Assembly: GCF_902459465.1 (NCBI RefSeq)
Contig: NC_047068.1
Coordinates: 3,472,001 to 3,536,000 of the forward strand
DNA length: 64,000 nucleotides
Reading direction: 5' to 3'
DNA from: Asterias rubens
Lineage: Eukaryota; Echinodermata; Asteroidea; Forcipulatida; Asteriidae
How positions within the stretch are numbered: the stretch's first letter is position 1; each line of letters opens with the position of its first letter. The notes under the pieces are model-generated. The model saw only the letters and a program-made list of their open reading frames with translations. It made no database searches and was not told the DNA's origin. Positions 10,945-22,679 of the stretch are shown here, piece after piece. The position numbers were made by a program, and so were the translations under genes.

Positions 10945-11855
10945 CAAGTAAGAAGTGCTAACTGTATTCTAACCAAGACGAAAAACCTAAGCTTAGATAT
11001 GTTTTCTGCTTCGCAAAAATTAATGTTCTAAGCAGACAACTGTGCATATAGCGTCATGATGATATCAATACAATATTATTTATACTATGCAAAACTATAT
11101 AGCGACTCCGTTTAGAAATAACGTATTTAAAATCAGTGAATATATACCAAAGAATCACCGTTTAGCAAAACACTCTAAAGGTGTTAAACTTTCAAAAACT
11201 GAGCATATTAATAAGCATACGGTGCAAAAAACTCAAATGTAAAAAACAACAAAAAAGCCCAATATACTTAGAAGTCTCGCAGCTCGTTTAAAGAAGGAAT
11301 CTGTTCATTGACGCTTAAACTGTTATCCTCTGCTCAAGTTGATATGGGGAGTCACAGGGTCCATTAATTTATTCTCCAGTCCCTCTCTTTAAATAAAATC
11401 ACCCCTAATTTTACAAGTCTGAGCATCAATCTTGGAAAATGTCCCTACACCTCTCGACAAAGAACCATTTATTTCAGGGCCTATGTCATCCACAATACCT
11501 CAAGTTGGAAGTCAACAAGCCCAGGTCACAAATAGGCAAAATTTTTACACACTGTAAGTCTTTTCTCAGACTCTCAAATCTGTCTAGAGTAGAATTATTT
11601 TGAGGGTCTAGCTACCAAATATTAATCGGGACAACGATCTGTTTTCTCTTATTTGAAGGGCATATAACAAAGTGCACTTTGAACAGGTTAAAGGTGAGGT
11701 TGGAGATTTAAAATTGTTCCCAGTTTCATTGGGACTCTATCTATTGTTAAGTGAGTGGATCATAAAACTCAATTTGACCTTGAAGCTCCTCTAGTAAAAA
11801 GGAGCTATGCCCATCCCTGAGCCTCAAATCCCTTCCCGGGAAAACTTAAAAGCCC
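10945..11855. other. probable 3' flank or UTR of the GPCR gene
   Basis: Lies just past the GPCR stop codon in its direction of transcription. No ORF or repeat was recognised. Confidence 0.35.
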
Positions 11856-11861
11856 TGTAAT

Positions 11862-12113
11862 TCAGAGAGCCTCTGTCGATACATATTTTTTACGTGACTC
11901 CTCCACTGCTACAGACACGGAGAGATCAAGGCTGGCTGTGTTAATACTTGAAGTGCCGAGTGCAGTCTGAGAGGTTGGGAGATCGTAGGACCTATCGGGA
12001 TGAAGCTCAGGTGCTTGACAGACACGGCAACAGCAGATCCGTCTAAGGTAAGGGGCGACCGCTGCTCGGACCTCTTCACGTCGAGCACAGAACATGACAA
12101 AGACGACCACACC
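11862..12113 (-). CDS. adhesion GPCR terminal exon: end of TM7 and cytoplasmic tail
   Basis: 252 nt including the TGA at 11862-11864, with acceptor tttgtggtag. The exon starts GVVVFVMFCARREEVR, finishing TM7 and the juxtamembrane basic helix. It continues with a CCCR cluster that could be palmitoylated, then a Ser/Thr-rich tail ending in STEAL. The 3' UTR would lie below 11.86 kb; no polyadenylation signal could be assigned with confidence. Confidence 0.84.
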   Translation of the reverse strand, partial: GVVVFVMFCARREEVRAAVAPYLRRICCCRVCQAPELHPDRSYDLPTSQTALGTSSINTASLDLSVSVAVEESRKKYVSTEAL

Positions 12114-15100
12114 CTACCACAAACAATAGCGACATACATATGAATTTGTAATTATATAGTTTTTATATTGATTGTGTATACTTGTATTTGGCCAGTGGAT
12201 GTCACGTTTCTATGGTTTTTAACGTGGACAATAAATAAATCTATTCTATCTATCTATTCTATAATATTTACTTCTGCAATATGACTAAATAAAGTGGTGG
12301 GCTTCCAAGCAGAGGGCCGACCGCCCACTGACTTCAGTAGAGTGTAAGCGCCTTTTCACATGAGGCAACTTTGAGGCAACCAATTGCGATGCATGCAAAT
12401 GGAACACTTTGGTAGCACATTTTTTGAGTAATTTTTCAAATAATAGCCTTACAATCACTAAGAAACATAGGTGAATATTTCAATTTGATTGCCTTTCCTT
12501 CACGAACATTGCCTGGAATCAGTTGCATGCAAATTAGTTTGCGCATTTTGATATGTTCATAAAAAACTTGAATTTGTTATCATAAGTTTTGTACACATTG
12601 TGTTCTCCCTGTTTTATGTATGGAATACAGCTCAAATAACCCAAATAATTTAAGAAACAATACAATGAGCAGACCTGCAAGGAGTTAAACAGACAGAAGA
12701 GGAGCTGGAAGGCAAAAGTTGCCCCTTCAATGGCCAGAAACCCAAAGCACCAAGTTAAGCCCATGAGGGCTGAGATTCCCACAGCATTCTGGAGGCGTTT
12801 GGTTATTTGCTCTGACCGAGATGCCTCTTTGACCTTGAGGAGACTGCGCATGACCAGGATGAAAGTGATGACGTTGTGGAGGAGGATGAGAGCGATTGGG
12901 GTGATGAGACCGAGGTTCATGGGCAGACCAGGAGAGATGAAACAACTACAGTCAAAATAAAAGTGATGATTGTGTTGTAAAACAGCTCTAATTAATTGTA
13001 CTTTATTCAATAACAGACCCAGAGGTAGACCGGGGAAACGATGGCTGGAAGATATCAAGCACTTCTGTGAAGAGGCTGACACACCATCAGTGGCAGCAGC
13101 AGGACACCTAGCAAGGAACAGAGACCTATGAAGACTCATAGTTGGGAAGCAAATCTCCGGGAACAACCTCGGGAGGACGGCTATGATGATGATACTTCAA
13201 TAACACTAACAGGTTGTCAAACTACTCTAGCATTACATGAACCTACATAGCATCAGGCAAGTACGAGGTACAAGTTTCTGTACTCGACGTCTCATTGTTG
13301 AATTGAAAAAATTCTAGAGGAATATTTTAAAATCCCTTTAAATTCCGGTCCTAGTAGAAAGTTAGTATTTCATAGGTATCGCTATTACAAAACTTACTAA
13401 TCATCATGCTTGTAGGATTCTGTCGCTGCTGCCAAAGTTGCGGTCAGGACAATCAGTGGAGATCCTTTAAAAAATAAGAGCAGTGTGAATTAATAGTAGG
13501 AGCAATGCAGGTGTTCCACAAGGTGTTTTTTTAGGCCACTCAATATAAATTCCATGCAAGTTCTGATGTGTCGAGCCACTGTATCATGTCATGAATAGCA
13601 AGTTATGCAGAATTATTCAACTCTGAGGAGATCCTTTAAAAAATTAAAAAACAGTGTGAATTAATGGTAGGGGTAATGCTAGTGTTCCACAAGGCTTTGT
13701 TTAAGGCCCATCATGATATTTACTGCATGTGCTGATGATGTGCCCAAATGTATCGTATCATGAGTGGCAAGTTATGCAGAATTATTCAACTCCTCTAAAA
13801 AGACCCTTATACCGATGCTAAGTTAGGACTGGCTCAGCGCCTTTGCCAAAAAAGAAAAGATGTGTCCAACCAGTCCTATGTTATGTGAAATCGATTGAAA
13901 TTGAATTCATGTTTTAGAGCTTTACCCCAAGCAAGGAGTCCAGCTTTGATCATGTATCGTGGCGTGTCTTCAGGGAACACCTTAACGGTGCTGACGTACA
14001 TATTCCTGGCTTCAACAGCCATCCACATCAAGGTGGTCAGACTCAAGTAGTGAATCAGAGCTCCAACAAATACACACCATCCTCCAGAACCCTGCAGATG
14101 AGATCAGAGAATAATGAACTGCACGTTCCCTTATCAATTGGTCGTCGAAGTTGCGAGGAAATGATGAAAGAAAAAGCACCCTTGTTGTACAAATTTGTAT
14201 GCTTTCAGATAGGAATAAAAGACTTCTAGCTAGAAGTCTCTTAATATTTTAGTGAGAAATTACCTTTTTCTCAAAAACTATGTTTCTTCAGAGGGAGTCG
14301 TTTTTCACAATAGTTGATACTATCAACAGCTCTCCATTGCTCGTTACCAAATCAATTTTTAAATTAAGATTTGTTTTGAGTAATTACCAAACGTGTACCT
14401 TCCCTTTACACTTACCCTTCCATTGTCAATGCCAGCCAGGAACACAATGTACAGCATCAACAAGGAGAAACAAAAATGGATGAAAATCTGACGAGATTTG
14501 CCGGTGCGTAGTTTGCTGGATGGAAAATCAATCATCAGCTATTAACATACATTGTTTGTCTGTTTGTTTGTTTTTTTGTTTTTTTGTTTGTTTGTTCGTT
14601 TGTTTGGGCTTTGTCACTTAAGCCACAACTGCCATTAAAGAATGATAGATCTTTAATTCCTTAAAAAAAGATATGATTTCTTTCTGTCCATGTCTCCAAT
14701 ACAATTTGAATGAAAAAGGATGGCTTCACTGTCAAGGGTTACACAAGTGAGTAAATAAAGCCTATTTAGAAATAGGTGGAAAATTAGATGTTCTGGTCGG
14801 TCAGCTGATATTTCTCTACATCCATTCTTCAGTCTTGTTGAAAAGAGCGGTCTTGCGACCAGTGCCACCCCCCACAGACTTACCTTATAGACAAATAAAT
14901 TACTACTGTAATAGCGAGAGCTGCGACTGATAGAGCACCTCCTATTTGGCTGATGAGATCAAGTGCTGGGGTGAAGGAGAGACCATCATCTCTACGTTTC
15001 TGACCCTTCACATCCTGCGCAGAGAAAAAGGTAAAAAAAAATTTGTTTGGATGTTTCCCGTAGATCCATTACATTTTTACCCTGAGGCGATAAAGAGTTG

Positions 15101-16015
15101 TCTCAATAATGACACCTGCACTTCAACATCCACTGCTTTGAAACCTCAACATTGAAACCTTAACATGTACCTCATTTAACCCTCAATACGTACCTCATTT
15201 AAACCTCAATAACTACCTCCCTGAAACCTCAACACGTACCACATTGAAACTTTAACATGTACCTTATTTAAACCTCAACACGTACCTTATTGAAACCTCC
15301 ACACATACCTCATTGAAACCTCAACACGTACCTCATGGAAACCTCAACACGTACCTCATTGAAACCTCAACATGTACCCATTGAAACCTCAATATGTACC
15401 TCCTTGAAACCTCAATGCGTACCTCATTGAAACCTCAACAAGTACCTTATTTAAACCTCAACACGTACCTCATTGAAACCTCAACACGTACCTCATTGAA
15501 ACCTCAACAAGTACCTTATTTAAACCTCAATATGTACCTCCTTGAAACCTCAATGCGTACCTCATTAAAACCTCAACACGTACCTCATTGAAACCTTGAC
15601 ACTTACCTTTGTGACACCTCAACATGTAACTACAGTGACCCCTTAACACATAACTCCTCAAAACCGCAACATGTACCTCTATCTTGCACATACCTACTTG
15701 TATAAACCTCAACATGTACAATCCTAGTAGGCTACTCTTAAAATCAAAACATGATTTGCAAAATTAAATAAATATGCTCAAATCAGACTCGTAAATAAAG
15801 TGTTGGATTATGTAAAGTGTTCCAGAGTCTTGGAGAGAACTACATACCACAAGTATGGCGAAGTTAGTAGCATGGTCACAAACACATGACACTTTGTCAT
15901 CGGTCATCTCAGCAAGCTGGCAGCCCTCTGTGGACCAGAAACTGGACTCCTCACCAAATTCCCAGAACACACATTTGATTGTGTCGATGTCTTCTTGGGA
16001 TACATTGGGTAGAAT
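11862..16015 (-). CDS. adhesion G-protein-coupled receptor, 3' part (GPS + 7TM + tail), seven exons
   Basis: Seven minus-strand exons (16015-15848, 15014-14884, 14515-14416, 14091-13926, 13464-13398, 12945-12675, 12113-11862) join in one frame to 384 codons plus a stop. They encode a GPS motif with paired Trp and Cys, then seven hydrophobic segments with family-B2 signatures: the TM6 core GLTWCFGFL, a Cys just before TM3 (GGWCVF) that pairs in this family with the Cys after TM4 (DDYCFIS), and a post-TM7 Arg/Glu-rich segment (CARREEVR). Such receptors sit in the plasma membrane and are cleaved at the GPS, which exposes a tethered agonist. The GAIN domain and extracellular region should lie upstream (above 16.0 kb on this strand), but I found no exon there, so the gene is incomplete as read. 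Which subfamily it belongs to cannot be decided from this part. The 7TM call is secure. Confidence 0.88.
12675..12945 (-). CDS. adhesion GPCR exon: TM5, TM6 and most of TM7
   Basis: 271 nt, with acceptor gactgtag. It begins with the loop-2 Cys (YCFIS), then TM5 (LGLITPIALILLHNVITFIL), a basic third loop ending in RLQNAV, TM6 (ALMGLTWCFGFLAI) and TM7 (TFAFQLLFCLFNSLQ). The donor CAG|gtctgc is weaker than average, but phase and the next exon fit. Confidence 0.9.
13398..13464 (-). CDS. adhesion GPCR exon: rest of TM4
   Basis: A 67-nt exon, phase 1 in and 2 out. It reads SPLIVLTATLAAATESYKHDD after the shared Gly and completes TM4 and the start of extracellular loop 2. The acceptor follows ttttttaaag and the donor is TA|gtaagt. 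It is too short to stand out as an ORF and was identified by position, hydrophobicity and phase with both neighbours. Confidence 0.8.
13926..14091 (-). CDS. adhesion GPCR exon: TM3 and start of TM4
   Basis: 166 nt, phase 0 in and 1 out, with acceptor ctgcag and donor TGGG|gtaaag. It carries the extracellular Cys (GGWCVF), TM3 (VGALIHYLSLTTLMWMAVEA), the second intracellular loop and the start of TM4 (YMIKAGLLAWG). The WMxVEA stretch at the end of TM3 is typical of adhesion GPCRs. A partial TTAA-type MITE lies in the intron just upstream. Confidence 0.88.
14135..14409 (+). mobile_element. TTAA-type MITE, partial, in a GPCR intron
   Basis: Contains the conserved tcgtcgaagttgcgagg and cttcagagggag segments and the end taattaccaaacgtgt. 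Both ends are degraded. Confidence 0.55.
14416..14515 (-). CDS. adhesion GPCR exon: TM2
   Basis: 100 nt, phase 2 in and 0 out, with acceptor catccag and donor AGG|gtaagt. It encodes a basic first intracellular loop (SKLRTGKSRQ) and TM2 (FIHFCFSLLMLYIVFLAGI). Basic loop then helix matches the R-x-x-I-H pattern common in this family. Confidence 0.87.
14884..15014 (-). CDS. adhesion GPCR exon: stalk and TM1
   Basis: 131 nt, with acceptor tgcgcag and donor ATAAG|gtaagt, phase 0 in and 2 out. A short charged stalk (DVKGQKRRDD) is followed by a hydrophobic helix, ISQIGGALSVAALAITVVIY, which is TM1. The exon follows directly from the GPS exon in frame across an intron that holds the 23-bp minisatellite. 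Confidence 0.87.
15117..15715. repeat. 23-bp minisatellite in a GPCR intron
   Basis: About 25 imperfect copies of acctcattgaaacctcaacacgt run through the intron between the GPS exon and the TM1 exon. Variation is mainly at the acgt/atgt and attg/attt positions. Confidence 0.8.
15848..16015 (-). CDS. adhesion GPCR exon: GPS motif
   Basis: 168 nt, 56 residues, phase 0 at both ends, with acceptor attag and donor GTG|gtatgt. The exon reads CVFWEF...FWSTEGCQ...CVCDHATNFAILV. This has the Cys-x2-Trp, Trp...Gly-Cys and Cys-x-Cys of the GPS. The cleavage tripeptide is His-Ala-Thr, which fits the H-x-T/S rule, so self-cleavage before the Thr is plausible. The segment after the cut (TNFAILV) would be the start of the tethered agonist. 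Confidence 0.9.
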
Positions 16016-16259
16016 CTAATAATAAGATCACAAAAAAGTCATCTTGCATGGCGTTTAAGTTAAACTTAATGCAAAGTAGACCTATGATGGTATCTCTATA
16101 AGGTGCCGCTGAAGCAATCACACAACATCGGTAAACAGTATTGTCCAAAGGCCCACACTTCGTGTATCACAACTTATATATAAAACTAGACATTAGGTGT
16201 TTGTGAACAAACACAAAGCTGTTCCGTGTTCTTTTGCTTTGATTATGTGTTAACATTAC

Positions 16260-16770
16260 CAAGGAGTCTATAACTGAAAAAAAGTTTGAAAAATACTGTA
16301 CAGTGTCTTGAGTTACGGTGCCACTTCATGGGGTCACGGTAACCTAAGGCTAATCTCTAACGCCCAAGGAGTCTGTAACTGAAAAAAGTTAGAAAATCGG
16401 TTGTGTAGTTCTTGAGACATGGTGCCACTTCTGGTTGACCCGGAAGTAGAGGTCAACTTGGGGTCATGGATTTTCAAAGTTTATTTTTAATGCCTTAGGA
16501 GGATAAAACTGAACAAACAGGATTGAAAATCGGTTGTATAGTACTTGGCGTATGGTCCCACTTCCGGTTCACCCGGACGTAGAGGCCAACATGGGGTCAC
16601 GAGTTTTCACAGTCAATATTAATGTCAAGGAGTCTGTAAGTGAAAACAAATTGAAAATCGGTTGAGTAGTTCTTGAGATATGGTCCCACTTCCGGTTGAC
16701 CCGGAAGTAGAGGTCAAATTGAGGTCACGGTTTTTCCAAATTTTTCTCCTATCCCCATGGAGTCTTATAA
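16260..16770. repeat. ~120-bp imperfect tandem repeat, about four units
   Basis: Units share aaggagtctgtaactgaaaa, aaaatcggttg, cttgagatatggt and acccggaagtagaggtcaa. It passes directly into the 53-bp satellite. Confidence 0.65.
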
Positions 16771-16777
16771 CTACAAA

Positions 16778-17390
16778 CAGTCGACATTCTTAAAGAAGAA
16801 TGTCGTCTTCCTGTGATAATTTATCTCGGAATGTCGACATCCTAAAAGTAGGATGTCGTCTTCCTGTGATAATTTATCTCGGGATGTCGACATCCTAAAA
16901 GTAGGATGTCGTCTTGCTGTGATAATTTATCTCGGTATGTCGACATCCTAAACGTCAGTTGTCATCTTCCTGTGATAATTTATCTCGGGAAGTCGACGTT
17001 CTAAAAGAAGAATTTCGTCTTCCTGTGATAATTTATCTCGGAATGTCGACATCCTAAAAGTAGGATGTCGTCTTCCTGTGATAATTTATCTCGGGATGTC
17101 GACATCCTAAAATTAGGATGTCGTCTTGCTGTGATAATTTATCTCGGTATGTCGACATCCTAAACGTCAGTTGTCATCTTCCTGTGATAATTTATCTCGG
17201 GAAGTCGACATTGTAAAAGAAGAATTTCGTCTTCCTGTGATAATTTATCTCGGAATGTCGACATCCTAAAAGTAGGATGTCGTCTTCCTGTGATAATTTA
17301 TCTCGGGATGTCGACATCCTAAAATTAGGATTTCGTCTTCCTGTGATAACTTTAAATCTCGGGAAGTTGACATCCCGAAAGTAGGATTTC
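16778..17390. repeat. 53-bp satellite with 212-bp higher-order period
   Basis: About 11 units of 53 bp share tcctgtgataatttatctcgg and a gtcgacatccta...taggatgtcg palindrome. Four unit variants recur in order: corresponding positions are 16831, 17043 and 17255, spaced exactly 212 bp. The last unit is degraded. Confidence 0.85.
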
Positions 17391-17939
17391 TTTTGTTGAA
17401 AGGATTTTACTTGTATACGTTTTGTTAACTAGTATTACATTTCCAACAATATTTCTAATATTCATGGTCATAATAACGTTAAACTAAAATAATGGACGAA
17501 ACAAAATGTCCCACGTTTGGAACATAATGGTCCCGCAAGTTCAAATACGCGCGAGACTTGCTTAGTCTACACAGAAGGTAATAAATAATTTATTACAAGC
17601 AAATGCAATCGTACAATAATAGAAAACAAAAACTAAAAATCAATGCAAAACACATGTAGGGGATTGAAGGGCCCATAAAAAGCAAACCTTAACGAGTACG
17701 GACCCCCTCCCCCTTTTTTTTCTAACGAAGAAAGCAATGTAAGCAATTCTATTTAGTGGGTGTAATCTTATGTAGAGGCAAAACAATTCAAAATTACAGG
17801 AAGAACAAACACAAAAACAGTTAGCGTAAAATAAAACTTAACCATATATTTAAATGAAACAGATAAACAAAATACCCAAAATAAATACTAGAGAAATTGG
17901 GCCCCACAACTCTTGCTGGGAAAAAAACCATGTCGAAAT

Positions 17940-18420
17940 ATACCATTGTTATCCATTAGAGACGTTTTGTAGTCACCTTGGGAGCGAGGAATCTAGCAAA
18001 AACACACGAAAATCCCATGGTTGGGACATCAGTTTATACACCAGACAAATCTATTATATGGATATTCTTTTGAATATTTTATTTTGTGCATATGGTCCGT
18101 GATTCATGGTCCGTTGAATATAAGTGGGCGGTTGTATCGACAACAGACTTTTATCCTTTTGATCACCATCAGCCCCATGTATAATAAACTTCAACGGCTG
18201 ACGATTGCACTTTTGGTATTGTCATTGTTAAACTCCGGTTCCATTGTGTGCTGTCTGTAACCCTCCACACATAGATTTTCTTGTGAATTGTAGCTGTGTA
18301 TGATTCATGGTTCGCTGAATAATGTGGCAATAACAAACTTTTATCATTTTGAACTGAATGCTTGATTTATTATCTAGAGGTAAGTGCTTGAGGCCAGTAA
18401 GAATATTGTGCACGTACACC
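17940..18420. repeat. dispersed ~400-bp repeat, copy 2
   Basis: Diverged relative of 4575-4980, with the same order of motifs and added internal duplication of attcatggttcgctgaat. Confidence 0.5.
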
Positions 18421-19004
18421 ATGTAGTTTTTGTTGGAAACCGTTTGCTAACAGCCATTTATGTTACACTTTGAAATAAAATCAGAAAATTTATAAGTTTG
18501 CTTGTTGCATAAAATTAACTTGAAGATGATGCCTGAATTGATTTTTACAATCAGAGTTGGACTCTAGACTGACGTGTTGGACTCCTTGAACACTCCGAGT
18601 GGTTCAATAGGTAGTGCAATTCCAATACTTATGCTGATGTTATCATGATGTCAGCATCAACAGGAAGTTCCAACAACTTTGTCCCCTTGTACAATTAAAT
18701 ATACAAATATGGGTCACGTGGTTAATTAATTACGATTTTTTTGGGGGGGTCGGTGGTTTGATGTTTGATCTATTACAAGTTGATTTCACAGAACTCTTAA
18801 CCTGCAAACTCTGCGCTTATGATCACCATTTTTCGCTTACTGTGTTTTTAAACATCATCATGTCATGCATGCACACAGGTTATGTTGGGCTAACATTTGA
18901 GAAAAAGAAAAGGCAACACTATCGATATAAAGATAAGAATCAAACTTAAATATTACAAAAAGAAATATATTTTTAGTTTTGGGGGATAAAAAAATATTGA
19001 TTTC

Positions 19005-19080
19005 GGACGGAGATTCGAACTCGCAATTCTCAGATGTGTAGTCGCGACTGATGACCACTAGGCTAGAAGGGCACGATGTA
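19005..19080 (-). repeat. tRNA-like SINE head
   Basis: Minus strand reads TAGCCTAGTGGTCATCAG and, further on, GAGTTCGAATC, which look like A and B boxes of an RNA polymerase III promoter. No clover-leaf was worked out, and it is more likely a SINE relic than a working tRNA. Confidence 0.4.
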
Positions 19081-19294
19081 AAAATGGGGGGTTTTTACAT
19101 GTGTGCATCAACAGAGGGGATTATGATCCGACGGTAAGTTAATAACAAACCTGTGAAAATTTAGGCTAAATCGGTCATCTGAGTCGGGAGAAAATAACAG
19201 GAGAACCCACCCTTGTTTCCGCACGATTCACCGTTTTATGACATGTGTTTAAACTAAATCTGTTATTCTCGATATTGAGAACTGATATTGTTTT

Positions 19295-22200
19295 CTATGG
19301 GCGGCCAAAAGGGCCAAAAGCTAAATAAAATAAAAACTAACTATTTTTGAACACTAACATCAAAAAAAATAATAAAAAATCAAAGAACAATTACAAATAT
19401 TAATGATAAAAAATAAAACAAATAATAAATTAACAGAATTTATGTGTTGATCGTAAACACAGAGCATCAAAAGTTTAAAATGAATAACATAACAAAAAAC
19501 AGTATACTGTAAATTTAGACGAAAGGGAAAAGCTAAAGAATTAGTCAAAACTGGAAATATTAATCCATTAGAAAAAATTACACTAAATGAACAAAAAAGT
19601 TAATAATAAAAAAATGTTTATCCCTGAAAATAATCCATTAGAAAGAAAATTACACTAAATTAAAACAAGGTTATAATGAAAACAATTGTTGTCCCTTAAA
19701 AATACATACACGAAATATTTTTCAATTAACAATAAAAAAAACAATAAAAATAAAATCCAATAAAATAATCCATTAGAAAAAAAATACACTAAATAAATAA
19801 ATAAAAATAAAAAGAATGTTTGTCCCTTAAAAATAATTACACGAAATGTTTTTAAATTTAACAATTAAAAAAAAAACATATTCAATAAAATAATCCATTA
19901 GAAAAAAAATACACGAAATAAAAAATAAATAAAATAAAAAGGTTTGTCCCTTAAAAATAATTACACGAAATGTTTTAAAATTAACATTAAAAATAAACTA
20001 AAAAAAATTACATTAATTTTTTAAAATTAATTCTACCTGAAAACCAACAACGTCAGCTAAAATGCACAAGCTACGTTAACAAAATTTAAACAAACATTGA
20101 GGGCGTCAAACTAAAGACAAATTTTGTAAAGGACAAATTTCAGAATCAAAGAACAAAAGTTTTTACGAACTGACCATAAATGAACGTAGAGGGCGCGTAT
20201 AATGGCGAGTCGCGAGTTTATTTCCCAGTGGTAGGGCCAAGATTTCCCATTGGCTGCAAGACTGTTAGACAGCATCTTCATCGTACATCACTTCTCGCCG
20301 GGCCAGTGTTCCCCTATTATTACAGCTATTATCATATAATAAGAATAGCTGTATGGGTTGAAACATGTGATTTCATGGAGCTATAATAATAAAAAACAAT
20401 TTTATTTCACAGTTGCAGTTACAGTGCATTGGTCCATGCATGATGGGTTCATGTACATGTACATGTACAGTCCATGCATGGGGTGACGATCATTGATAAA
20501 AACCTGTGCTTTCATGGCTGATCATGTGTGTGCTATGGACCTGCAAAAAAAAGAAAAGCTCTTGTAGACATTCGGATATAATGGGGGTTTTCATGTACAC
20601 ATCAGAGCACTGGAGCCCGCCCCCAATTCCATGGCTCTGTTTACTGTGCGTATCGACGCTTGCGGAAGCAGGGAATTCTGCGCTATGTCAAGCGTGTTTC
20701 ACAAGATAGCGGGGAATTTCGGTTCTTGCGCACTCGTAATCTACGTTAGCAGCTCCTCACCGTAAGCAAAGAATCAACACTTTGGAAAGCAGGAAATTCT
20801 TTGCTTACGTCAACATTTTCACAGGTTAGCGGGGGATTTTGTTGTGCCCGTGCGCACTTCACGAATTCGATCGCGACGTCTTTCATAGTACATAGTCTTA
20901 GTCGCACGACTAACCAAGTGGGTTGAATACCAATAGTCGCGACTCGATTAAGCAATCAAAATCCGCAATTTCCCATGAGTTGTTCTAAAAGATATGGTTA
21001 AGACTACTTTCCAAAAGATATTTTGTATTATAGTGTTGTGATAATACTTACGAAGGACTTGTACAAGTCTACACTCATGCTTTGAATCTTATGCTAGTAA
21101 GCCGATTGTATGTCACACAACCAGATCTGCAGTTGCTCAATAAACCATTGTGTTTCAACTTATAACAAAGTCTCCAACCTTATAACCATGGTTGTTCCTT
21201 GGCTACGCAGCTACTTAGATACGCTTACGTTCCAAGATACATTTAGGTTCCAAGTTACGCTTTATTATATCAAAAGGTACGCTTTCAATCCCTAGTCGAT
21301 AGGCTCACGTTTCAAGATTTGCAGCATCACCTACGTTTCAAAAACCAAGGACGCTTTCGAATCCCTCAAGATTCCCTTCCCCCAAGATTAAAAAATCTTT
21401 CACTGTGACTACTAACAGGGCCCACCAGTTTCATTTGTTTAGCAAATCATACTGCTAACAAAATTTCTTCACTATCAAAAAATTTAGTCGGGCACCAGCC
21501 AACAGTCCAAAATTTCAACTGGTTTTCAGAGCAGACTGTATCACTGATTTTATTTTATTTTCATGTTATCCCTGATCGTAAGCCACCAGAGTAGGCCAGC
21601 TTTCAGCTGCATATGGCAAAATGCTCCATATGGATCCTACCTTCATGGATACACGTACAATAGTTTTTAACTTTTAAGTCGTCTTGCAATTGCATGGCCA
21701 GCATCTGAGACCATAGAGCAAATAATAGCTTTAATAATAGGGGAACACTGGCCCGGCGAGAAGTGATGTACGATGAAGATGCTGTCTTGCAGCCAATGGG
21801 AAATCTTGGCCTTACCACTGGGAAATAAATTCGCGACTCGCCATTATACGCGCCCTCTATGTTCATTTATGGTCAGTTCGTAAACACTTTTGTTCGTTGA
21901 TTCTGAAATTTGTCCTTTACACAATTTTTCCTTTACAAAATTTTTCCTTTACAAAATTTTTCCTTTACAAAATTTGTCTTTAGTTTGACGCCCTCAATGT
22001 TTGTTTAAATTTTTAAACGTAGCTTGTGCATTTTAGTTTACGTTGTTGGTTTTTAGGTAAGAATTAATTTTAAAAAAATAAGTATTTTTTTTTAAAGGAT
22101 AGGTTTTTTTTTATTGTTAATTTTAAAAACATTTCGTGTACTTATTTTTAAGGGACAAACATTTTTTTATTATAAATTTGTATTTTATTTAGTGTATTTT

Positions 22201-22672
22201 TTTTCTAATGAATTATTTTATTGGATAGGTTTTTTTTTATTGTTAATTTAGACACATTTCGTGTATGTATTTTTTGGGACAAACATTTTTTATTATAACC
22301 TTTTTTGTTTAATTAGTGTGGGGTTTTTCTAATGGATTATTTTAAGGGATAAACATTTTTTTATTGTTAATTTTGTTTTCATTTAGTGTAATTTTTTCTA
22401 ATGGATTAATATTTCCAGTTTTGATTAATTCTTCAGCTTTTCCCTTTAGTCTAAATGTACAGTATACTGGGTTTTTTTTAAATAATATTCATTATAACTT
22501 TTTGGTGCTCTGTGTTAACGATCAACACATATATTTCGTTAATTTATTATTCGTTTTATTTTTGTATTTAATTATTTGTAATTGTTCTTTGATTTTCGTT
22601 TTTTATGTTAGTTTTCAAAAATATAGTTAGTTTTTATTTTATTTAGCTTTTGACCCTTTTGGCCGCCCATAG
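19295..22672. mobile_element. large foldback transposon with ~1-kb inverted arms
   Basis: Left arm 19295-20333 and right arm 21720-22672 are reverse complements. The outer ends are ctatgggcggccaaaaggg and its complement; the inner ends are in the agctattat region. Each arm has AT-rich tandem sub-repeats (taatccattagaaaaaa, gtttgtcccttaaaaat, acacgaaat) and an inner non-AT part with ggcgagtcgcgag. The central 1.4 kb holds another dispersed repeat and no transposase I can recognise. Confidence 0.78.
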
Positions 22673-22679
22673 TTTTGAC

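Noticed and set aside
15394-15591. ORF with repeated Leu-Lys-Pro-Gln units
   Set aside because: It is the 23-bp minisatellite read through; period 23 shifts frame and no coding bias is seen. It lies in a GPCR intron.
16778-17390. Regular spaced repeats resembling a CRISPR array
   Set aside because: The unit is a continuous 53-bp tandem repeat with no unique spacers, and the window is eukaryotic with introns.
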